From assembly GCF_029888045.1 (NCBI RefSeq), contig NZ_JARXRN010000020.1:62001-126000 (forward strand): a stretch of DNA of 64,000 nt, in the 5' to 3' direction. A program made the position numbers and the translations under genes. Under the pieces are notes generated by a model, which was not told where the DNA came from, did not search any database, and was given only the letters and a program-made list of their open reading frames with translations. This stretch comes from Luteimonas rhizosphaericola (GTDB taxonomy: Bacteria > Pseudomonadota > Gammaproteobacteria > Xanthomonadales > Xanthomonadaceae). Numbering within the stretch: the stretch's first letter is position 1; each line of letters starts with the position of its first letter. Shown here piece after piece: positions 57,598-64,000 of the stretch.

Positions 57598-57918
57598 GGA
57601 AATGGCTGGACCCCTATGGTGTTGTAGCAAGGTATATCACCCGGCTGCCGGCCGGCATCCGCCGAAGGTCATGGTGACTGCCGGCGGACATGCGCCCCGA
57701 CGTCACCGAAGATGCCGATGTGACCTCGCCGGTTGCAGCGTTCGCGACGCGTTGCGCTGCTCATCGCTGCGCGGCGTCGAGCACGCACGAGCCGCGCGGC
57801 GCGCACCATGCGTTAACACCCGGTGGACCGCAAGCTATACTGGCCCGATTGCGCGACGTGCGACGTCGCCGATCGCGATATCCCAGCCAGACAGCCACCC
57901 AGGATTGCGGACCACTCC
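57598..57918. other. 321-bp divergent intergenic region
   Basis: Between the RND adaptor gene (minus) and the cytochrome gene (plus). It holds the strong promoter of the cytochrome gene (57813-57841). For the adaptor I see no convincing -35/-10 pair and no clear palindrome that would mark a repressor site. No small gene is supported. Confidence 0.6.
57813..57841 (+). promoter_or_regulatory. Sigma-70-type promoter of the cytochrome c genes
   Basis: TTAACA (57813-57818), spacer 17, TATACT (57836-57841): five of six matches in each box. It lies about 77 bases before the ATG at 57919, and shows that a longer in-frame extension from 57823 is not the real start. Confidence 0.8.
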
Positions 57919-58361
<443 letters not shown>

Positions 58362-58365
<4 letters not shown>

Positions 58366-58790
58366 GCCGTTCCCTCCGTCCCGGCCAGCTGGCCGTCGCC
58401 GTCCTGCTCGCCTGCGTGCTGTCCGCGTGCGGCGGTGGTGCAGAACAGGCCCATGGCCCCGAGGCCAGGTCGTCCTCGGCAGGCCTGCCGGCAGGCCGCA
58501 TCGCCGAGGGCGAGACCCAGGCCAACGCCAAGGGTCCGGCCACCGGCCAGTCGTGCATCGATTGCCATGGCGCGGACGGCAACGTCCCGCTCGACGACAG
58601 CTATCCCAAGCTCGGTGGCCAGTACGCCGACTATCTGGCCCATGCGCTGCAGCAGTACCGCGACGGCCGCCGCGAGCACGCGCTGATGTCGCAGCAGGCC
58701 TCGCACCTGACCGACCAGCAGATCGCGGACCTGGCCGCGTACTTCGGTTCGCGTCCCTCGCAGCTGCGCGACCTGCACGGCGTGCACTGA
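58362..58790 (+). CDS. c-type cytochrome lipoprotein
   Basis: Single-haem cytochrome c anchored as a lipoprotein. The 142-residue product has a lipobox LSAC (Cys about residue 23), a short linker, the haem motif C-I-D-C-H, and a methionine ligand in HALMSQQASHLTD. It is translationally coupled to the upstream cytochrome, with which it shares haem-domain features (YADYLAHALQQYRDG versus AVYLTNALNEYRKG), indicating an old gene duplication or two halves of a c4-like cytochrome kept as separate proteins. Confidence 0.92.
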
Positions 58791-58814
58791 AGCGCGGGCG
58801 CCATGCGCTGTCCG

Positions 58815-58840
58815 GAAGGCCCGCCGCGTGCGGGCCTTCT
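58815..58840 (+). terminator. Intrinsic terminator after the cytochrome pair
   Basis: A 9-bp perfect stem (GAAGGCCCG and CGGGCCTTC) with a 7-base loop, followed by TGCTTTG. It lies about 25 bases after the second cytochrome's stop. Confidence 0.7.
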
Positions 58841-58927
58841 GCTTTGAGGCCTCGGGCGAACGCGTGACCGGCCACGTGTTCCTGCCCGCAGCGAACGTGC
58901 ATCAGCGCCGCGTGGCGCCGGCACCGC

Positions 58928-60595
58928 TCAGGGCGTCGACGGCGGCGGCGCCAGGCTGTCCTGGTCTTCCTGCAGCTCGCGCTTGAACGGCACGTCGGGC
59001 GGTTTGCGCGCCTCGGCCTCGACGTCGAGCATGTTCGGATCGGAGATGCCGCAGGCGCCGCCGAGCATCAGCATCGCCACCGTGCAGCGGATGCGCTTGC
59101 CGGTGCCCGGGATGGGAATCAGCACTTCCTTGATGCTGCGCCGGACCCATTCCTCCAGCAGCGTCTCGTGCGGCACCCAGAAGCGGTCGAACGCGGTCGG
59201 CTCGTAGCCGATCGGCGGGCGCTTGAGCCAGGTGCCCATGCGGTCGATCTTCTCGTAATCCTCGGTGATCGTGCCGGGCGGCAACCCGCCGCCCGCGGCG
59301 CCGGTATTGCCCGCCAGGCGCGGGCTGCCGTCGGCGTTGAACAGGCCGCCGGGGCTGCCCGCCTGCCCGCCCGGCACGGTGCGGTCCGAATCGCCCCAGT
59401 CGTCGCCGCGGCGGGGCGACGGCAGCGCGCCCGGCGCAGGCGACGAGGTACGGCCGGCGCCTGCGGTCGCAGCCGCGGGCGACGCGCCCTGGCCGGCGTC
59501 GCGCGTGCCACCCGCGGTGCTCGCGGTCGATGGCGCCCGTCCGCTGGACGCGGGCGTCCCGTCGGTCCGCTCTGCGCTGCCCTGCGCGGTGCCGGCCGCG
59601 GGCGTCGGCGCGCGCAGTTCGATCGCGCGCTCGGCCACCGCCGGCCCGTCGCGGCGCAGTTCCGGCGCCGCTTGCGCGACCGGTCGGGGCGCGCGCAGCG
59701 TGACCTCGGGCGTCGGCGACGGCACCGCGCGCTCGACGATCTCGATCTCGGGCTGGTCGACATCGGGCACGCTCATCTCGCGCCGCGGCAGCGGCCGCAC
59801 CTGCGGCGGCGGGGTCACCAGCGGCACCTCGACCACACGGATCTCGGGCGCCGGCGCCTGCAGTTCCGGCGTCGGCGGCGCACGCAGTGGCGGCGCGTCC
59901 AGCACCGGCGGCGACAACTGGAAATCCGAATCGGGCGCGGGGGTCTCGGTCACCGCGAGCGGCTGTTCGGCCACCGGGGGCGGAGTTTCCTCGGGCACGG
60001 GCTCCACCTCCGCCGTCGACGGCGGAGGCGCGGGGGCCGGCGGCTCGGGCGTGGCGGCCGCCGGGGCGGCGGCGGCGGGGGCCTCGCTGGCGGCCACGGC
60101 GGGATCCGGCTGCTCCGCCTGCTGGGTGCCGCCGCCCTCGTCCTCCGGCGTGCCCTCGCCGATGAATTCGACCTGGGTGATGGTCTCGCCCACGCGCGCG
60201 GCCTCCTCATCCGCGCCCGGGAAGCGGCCGACCATGAACAGAATCATCAGCTGCAGCCACAGCGCGTGCAACAGCACCGAGGACGCCATCGCAAGCCGGC
60301 GGGTGCGCCGGTCCGGTGCCGGACGCTCGCGCCAGTCGTGCCGCCACAGGCGCGCGAACGCCTGCACGCCGCTGAGCCGGCGCCAGCCGGTCGGATACAC
60401 CGGTTGTCGGGTCAGCAGGACGCCGACCAGTTCGTCGGGCACGACCGCGATCGGGCGGACCGGGCCGATGCGGGCGCGGGCGAACCAGTCGTTCCAGCCG
60501 GGCGGCCACTCGCCCGCGGGCCGCGGCGGACGGATCGACCGTCCCTTGCGCAGTGCGCGCTGGGTCGCCTCGATCAGGTCACCGGAGGAGAACAC
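58928..60595 (-). CDS. Transmembrane repetitive protein (TonB-like layout)
   Basis: Unknown function. The 555-residue product has a cytoplasmic N-terminal domain of about 100 residues (Trp/Arg-rich), a membrane helix at 102-123, about 330 residues of Pro/Ala/Glu-rich periplasmic spacer, and a compact C-terminal domain (from about 455) with two cysteines (IRCTVAM and GGACGIS). This is the type known as 'transmembrane repetitive protein' in Xanthomonadaceae. The layout resembles TonB/TolA, but the C-terminal domain lacks TonB motifs. It lies 16 bases after nfuA, on the same strand. Confidence 0.8.
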   Translation of the reverse strand: MFSSGDLIEATQRALRKGRSIRPPRPAGEWPPGWNDWFARARIGPVRPIAVVPDELVGVLLTRQPVYPTGWRRLSGVQAFARLWRHDWRERPAPDRRTRRLAMASSVLLHALWLQLMILFMVGRFPGADEEAARVGETITQVEFIGEGTPEDEGGGTQQAEQPDPAVAASEAPAAAAPAAATPEPPAPAPPPSTAEVEPVPEETPPPVAEQPLAVTETPAPDSDFQLSPPVLDAPPLRAPPTPELQAPAPEIRVVEVPLVTPPPQVRPLPRREMSVPDVDQPEIEIVERAVPSPTPEVTLRAPRPVAQAAPELRRDGPAVAERAIELRAPTPAAGTAQGSAERTDGTPASSGRAPSTASTAGGTRDAGQGASPAAATAGAGRTSSPAPGALPSPRRGDDWGDSDRTVPGGQAGSPGGLFNADGSPRLAGNTGAAGGGLPPGTITEDYEKIDRMGTWLKRPPIGYEPTAFDRFWVPHETLLEEWVRRSIKEVLIPIPGTGKRIRCTVAMLMLGGACGISDPNMLDVEAEARKPPDVPFKRELQEDQDSLAPPPSTP

Positions 60596-60611
60596 CCCGC
60601 GCGCGGTCCGT

Positions 60612-61205
60612 TCAGTCCGCGGCGCGCGGCATGTAGGGCGCCGTCCCGGTGTCGTGGTCGGTCGCGTCGCGTACCGCGGTCACGCCCGGCACCTTCTCCA
60701 TCAGCGTGCGCTCGATGCCCTGTTTCAGAGTCACATCGACCATCCCGCAGCCGTGGCAGCCGCCGCCGAAGCGCAGGATCACCACACCGTCGGCGGTGAG
60801 CTCCTGCAGCGAGACATGGCCGCGGTGGCTAGCCAGCTGCGGATTGATCTCCGATTCGATCAGCCAGCGCACGCGCTCGATCATCGACGCCGATTCCGCC
60901 GGCACCTCGCCCTTGATCTTCGGCGCGCGGATCTGCAGCTGGCCGCCGGTGGCGCGCGACTCGTAGTCGATCATCGCCCCGTCCAGGAACGGCGCGCTCG
61001 GCGCGTCGAGCCACAGGGTGAAACCCTCGCAGTCGATCGCCCATTCGTCGCCCTGCAGCTCGTCGGGCCCGGCGAACTCCAGCCGCACGTCGGCCTTGGG
61101 CGTGCCGGCATGCACCGCGGCCAGCCGCACGCCGAGGCCGGGCAGGGCCTCGCGCTCGATCAGCTTGCGAAAATGCGCCTGGGCGTTGTCGGAGATCTGG
61201 ATCAT
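60612..61205 (-). CDS. nfuA: Fe-S biogenesis protein NfuA
   Basis: Carries 4Fe-4S clusters to target proteins. The 197-residue product has a degenerate A-type (IscA/HesB-like) N-terminal domain, without cluster cysteines, and a C-terminal NifU-type domain with C-H-G-C in [21 protein letters not shown]. coli NfuA is 191 residues with the same layout. The transmembrane repetitive protein gene follows. Confidence 0.95.
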   Translation of the reverse strand: MIQISDNAQAHFRKLIEREALPGLGVRLAAVHAGTPKADVRLEFAGPDELQGDEWAIDCEGFTLWLDAPSAPFLDGAMIDYESRATGGQLQIRAPKIKGEVPAESASMIERVRWLIESEINPQLASHRGHVSLQELTADGVVILRFGGGCHGCGMVDVTLKQGIERTLMEKVPGVTAVRDATDHDTGTAPYMPRAAD

Positions 61206-61325
61206 GGTCGCTTCCGGGTTTGCACTATTCTAGGGCCAGCCCCGCGCGATGCCCGCAGGCCGCGCGGCGGAGGGTGCGCCTGCACACGATTTGTTCATGC
61301 GCCCCACCCCACAGGAGACCCCGCC

Positions 61326-61667
61326 ATGTCCGACCTCGTTCCCCTCGTCCAGGCCCACTGCCTGCCGCGCCGAGGCGTCGAACACCGCCTCGGCGAGGCC
61401 CGCATCCGCGAACTGCTGCCGGAAATTCCCGGCTGGGAACTCGCCGAACACGGCCGCGCGCTGACCAAGACTTTCCCGTTCGAGGACTACTACCGGACGA
61501 TGGCGTTCGTGAACGCGCTGGCCTACCTCGCCCATCGCGAGGACCACCATCCCGACCTCGGCGTGCACTACGACCGCTGCGTGGTCCGCTTCTCGACCCA
61601 CGACGTGGGCGGGCTGAGCGAGAACGACTTCATCTGCGCCGCCAAGGCCGACGCGCTGGCGGCCTGA
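61326..61667 (+). CDS. phhB: 4a-hydroxytetrahydrobiopterin dehydratase
   Basis: Dehydrates the 4a-carbinolamine of tetrahydropterin, recycling cofactor for phenylalanine hydroxylase; in other contexts PCD-like proteins act in molybdopterin enzymes. The 113-residue product has the catalytic His cluster [16 protein letters not shown] and the LSENDF end. AGGAG lies upstream of the ATG. Phenylalanine hydroxylase is not in the window. Divergent from nfuA. Confidence 0.95.
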   Translation: MSDLVPLVQAHCLPRRGVEHRLGEARIRELLPEIPGWELAEHGRALTKTFPFEDYYRTMAFVNALAYLAHREDHHPDLGVHYDRCVVRFSTHDVGGLSENDFICAAKADALAA

Positions 61668-61683
61668 GGCCGGGCGCCCCGCC

Positions 61684-62661
61684 TCAGCGCAGGCGGTCGA
61701 GCGCGTCCACCAGTTCCGGGACCAGTGGCGCGTTCAGCACGTACGGCACGCGTCCTGCGTCCAGCGCGAATTCGAGCGAGGCCGCGTGCAGGAACAGGCG
61801 CCTGAGCCCGGCCTGCTCGCGCAGGCGCCGGTTCACGTCCGGGTCGCCGTATTTGTCGTCGCCGGCCACGGGATGACCGATGTGCGCGGCGTGGACGCGG
61901 ATCTGGTGGGTGCGGCCGGTCTCGATCCGCACCTCGCAGTACGCATGCCCGCCGCGGCGCTCGAGCACCCGGAAGTGGCTGAGCGACGGCTTGCCGTCGC
62001 CCTGCACCTGGACGTGGCGTTCCCCGCCCTGGCGCAGGCCGACGTGCAGCGGGGCGTCCACGCTCATCACCCCGTCGGGCATGCGCCCGGCCAGCAGGGC
62101 CAGGTACCGCTTCCGGATCGTGCCGCCGCCGGCGCGCGGATCCTCGCGCATCAACGCCTGCAGCTCGCGCAGGGCCGAGCGCTTCTTGGCGATGACCATC
62201 AGGCCGGAGGTGTCGCGGTCCAGCCGGTGCACCAGTTCCAGCGGCTCGCCCGGGCGCAGCGCGCGCAGGGTCTCGATCACGCCGAAGCCGATGCCGCTGC
62301 CGCCGTGGCTGGCGATGCCGCTGGGCTTGCTGATCGCCAGCAGGCGCGCGTCCTCGAACACGATGCTCGCGGCGAGCGCGTCCAGCAGCCCGCGCGCAGG
62401 CGCGCCGCGATCGGCCGCCTCGCCCAGGCGCACCGGCGGAATCCGCACCTGGTCGCCGGCCTGGAGCCGGGTATCGGGCCGCGCGCGGCCACCGTTCACG
62501 CGCACCTGGCCGCTGCGCACGATCTTGTAGACCAGCGACTTCGGCGCTCCCTTGAGCTGGGACAGCAGGAAGTTGTCGAGCCGCTGGCCGGCGCGCTCGC
62601 CGTCCACCGCCACGAGGCGCACGCCGCCGGTCGCGACGGGCTGGGACCGGGTGTCATTCAT
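61684..62661 (-). CDS. rluC: 23S rRNA pseudouridine(955/2504/2580) synthase RluC
   Basis: Makes pseudouridines in 23S rRNA. The 325-residue product has an N-terminal S4 domain (DNFLLSQLKGAPKSLVYKI) and the RluA-type catalytic motif HRLDRDTSGLMV with the catalytic Asp. Divergent from rne, as in E. coli, and separated by the long rne leader. Length and arrangement support RluC rather than RluD. Confidence 0.94.
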   Translation of the reverse strand: MNDTRSQPVATGGVRLVAVDGERAGQRLDNFLLSQLKGAPKSLVYKIVRSGQVRVNGGRARPDTRLQAGDQVRIPPVRLGEAADRGAPARGLLDALAASIVFEDARLLAISKPSGIASHGGSGIGFGVIETLRALRPGEPLELVHRLDRDTSGLMVIAKKRSALRELQALMREDPRAGGGTIRKRYLALLAGRMPDGVMSVDAPLHVGLRQGGERHVQVQGDGKPSLSHFRVLERRGGHAYCEVRIETGRTHQIRVHAAHIGHPVAGDDKYGDPDVNRRLREQAGLRRLFLHAASLEFALDAGRVPYVLNAPLVPELVDALDRLR

Positions 62662-63091
62662 GATCGGGCTTTATCTGATACACTCGGCGGGCGAGATAAG
62701 GTGCTGATTTCGCTGGAAGATCCCGGGTCGAAAGCCCGCCTTCCGCGAGACCCGGCCAGTACGCGGCCACCGCCCTCGGGGCGGCCATGTTAGCGGCTGG
62801 ATGGCAGTCCCGGACATCGCCCGCTGCGAAGGCAGCGGTGCTGAACATGTCCCGCGCGGCGCCAGCGCCGGCCCGAAAGGCCGTGCAGGAAGCAGCCGCC
62901 GGCCCCGTAACACTTTGATTGAAGCGCTCCCGCGGTCCGCCGTGGTGTCGTAGCGCTGGAAACCCGGGATCGCTGCTGCGCATGCGCGGCTGGCGGCCAA
63001 CCGAAGCTCCAGGCGAAACGCCCCGGCGTTCCGCGCACCTGCACCGCGCCTTCGAGGGCGCGGTGCAGCGGACAGCGCAAGGAACGCAACC
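62662..63091 (+). promoter_or_regulatory. 430-bp divergent region and rne leader
   Basis: Space between rluC and rne. An extended -10-like TGATACACT at about 62677-62684 may start the rne transcript, which would give a leader of about 400 nt, in keeping with the long 5' UTR that mediates RNase E autoregulation in E. coli. It contains several stems, of which the strongest is at 63039-63068. No gene is supported here. Confidence 0.55.
63039..63068 (+). promoter_or_regulatory. 12-bp hairpin in the rne 5' UTR
   Basis: CTGCACCGCGCC (63039-63050) pairs perfectly with GGCGCGGTGCAG (63057-63068) around a six-base TTCGAG loop. It ends 23 bases before the rne ATG. It could serve as an RNase E-sensing stem-loop like those of the E. 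coli rne leader, although the sequence is not the same; it could also cover nearby translation signals. Confidence 0.7.
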
Positions 63092-64000
63092 ATGAAGCGA
63101 ATGCTCATCAACGCCACGCAGGCCGAAGAACTGCGCGTGGCCATCGTCGACGGCCAGTCGCTGTACGACATCGACATCGAACAGCCGTCCCGGGAACAGA
63201 AGAAGTCGAACATCTACAAGGGCCGGATCACCCGGCTCGAGCCGTCCCTCGAGGCGGCCTTCGTCGAATACGGCGCCGAGCGCCACGGCTTCCTGCCGCT
63301 GAAGGAAGTCTCCCGCGACTACTTCCAGTCCGGCGCCGACCACCGCTCCGGCAACATCAAGGAACTCCTTCGCGAAGGACAGGAGGTCGTGGTCCAGGTC
63401 GACAAGGAAGAGCGCGGCAACAAGGGCGCGGCCCTGACCACGTTCATCTCGCTGGCCGGCCGCTACATGGTGCTGATGCCCAACTCGCCCACCGCCGGCG
63501 GCGTCTCGCGCCGGATCGAGGGCGACGACCGCGCCGAGCTGAAGAAGGCGATGGACGCGCTGACCATCCCCGACGAGATGGGGGTGATCATCCGCACCGC
63601 CGGCGTCGGCCGCGACGCCGAAGAACTGCAGTGGGACCTGGACTACCTGCTCTCGATCTGGCGCGCGATCGCCGAGGCTGCGCTGAGCAAGCCCTCCCCG
63701 TTCCTGATCTACCAGGAATCGCGCCTGATCACCCGTGCGCTGCGCGACTACATGCGCGCCGACATCGGCGAGATCCTGGTCGACACCCCGGAGATGTACG
63801 CCGAGGCGCGCGACTTCGTCGAGCAGGTGATGCCGCACAACCTGCGCAAGCTCAAGCACTACACCGACGACGTCCCGCTGTTCAACCGCTACCAGATCGA
63901 ATCGCAGATCGAGGGCGCCTACGAGCGCACCGTGCGCCTGCCCTCCGGCGGCGCGCTGGTGATCGACCAGACCGAAGCCCTGACCGCGATCGACGTGAAC
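63092..64000 (+). CDS. rne: Ribonuclease E, N-terminal part (runs off the window)
   Basis: Core endoribonuclease of the RNA degradosome. The 303 residues visible match the E. coli start [10 protein letters not shown] and include the S1 domain ([21 protein letters not shown], about residues 42-62), the 5' sensor region and the RNase H-like and DNase I-like fold up to [19 protein letters not shown] end ([16 protein letters not shown] here). The catalytic Asp of the DNase I domain is the last-but-one residue seen. AAGGA lies 9 bases before the ATG. The scaffold half lies outside the window. Confidence 0.97.
   Translation, partial: MKRMLINATQAEELRVAIVDGQSLYDIDIEQPSREQKKSNIYKGRITRLEPSLEAAFVEYGAERHGFLPLKEVSRDYFQSGADHRSGNIKELLREGQEVVVQVDKEERGNKGAALTTFISLAGRYMVLMPNSPTAGGVSRRIEGDDRAELKKAMDALTIPDEMGVIIRTAGVGRDAEELQWDLDYLLSIWRAIAEAALSKPSPFLIYQESRLITRALRDYMRADIGEILVDTPEMYAEARDFVEQVMPHNLRKLKHYTDDVPLFNRYQIESQIEGAYERTVRLPSGGALVIDQTEALTAIDVN

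Overview
The window is a contiguous, gene-dense stretch of a high-GC gammaproteobacterial chromosome, most likely from the Lysobacteraceae/Xanthomonadaceae (Lysobacter, Luteimonas and relatives). The reasons are the strong G/C bias at third codon positions, a P/A-rich membrane protein of the kind named 'transmembrane repetitive protein' in that family next to nfuA, a PsrA-type regulator beside a fadN-like/fadA pair, and housekeeping gene orders typical of gammaproteobacteria (cmk-rpsA-ihfB-lapA-lapB, rlmN-pilW-rodZ-bamB-der, rluC divergent from rne). The genus cannot be fixed from sequence reading alone. I see no tRNA, rRNA, CRISPR array, insertion sequence or prophage.

Layout. 1-8.3 kb: a mechanosensitive channel, oligoribonuclease divergent from a DUF2721 protein, tadA with an aldo/keto reductase, then guaB and guaA separated by a LysE-type exporter. 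8.6-14.2 kb: a second-type aa3 cytochrome oxidase cluster on the minus strand: coxB, a fused subunit I+III gene, two small membrane proteins and ctaG, with a convergent CopD/HemJ-like gene lodged inside it. 14.3-26.7 kb: folD, DUF1244, a DUF2272 protein, molybdenum cofactor genes (mobA-moeA-moeB), and the minus-strand run rlmN, pilW, rodZ, YfgM-like, bamB, der, plus ndk. 26.9-31.2 kb: psrA-like regulator with its palindromic box, then the fadN-like and fadA genes of fatty-acid beta-oxidation. 31.4-39.7 kb: a minus-strand run cmk, rpsA, ihfB, lapA, lapB, then polysaccharide genes (WecA-like transferase, FlaA1/WbpM-like dehydratase, galU). 39.9-46.2 kb: rpmJ, polyamine genes aguA and aguB with a serine hydrolase between them, a GNAT acetyltransferase, and a TetR regulator with an alpha/beta hydrolase. 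46.3-57.6 kb: TraB-like protein, amidohydrolase, CPBP protease, and an RND efflux system with one adaptor and two permeases. 57.9-64 kb: two small c-type cytochromes, the transmembrane repetitive protein with nfuA, phhB, rluC, and the start of rne, which runs off the window.

Most of the content is core metabolism and envelope biology. The most unusual points are: coxB has a textbook Shine-Dalgarno followed by ATC where a start codon is expected, and reading from there adds an otherwise missing lipoprotein signal; an 18-bp operator sits exactly between the -35 and -10 boxes of the TetR gene and recurs inverted at the front of the next gene; and the second RND permease carries Asn at two of the three proton-relay positions while its partner keeps all three. 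I did not find a convincing wholly new multi-gene system.
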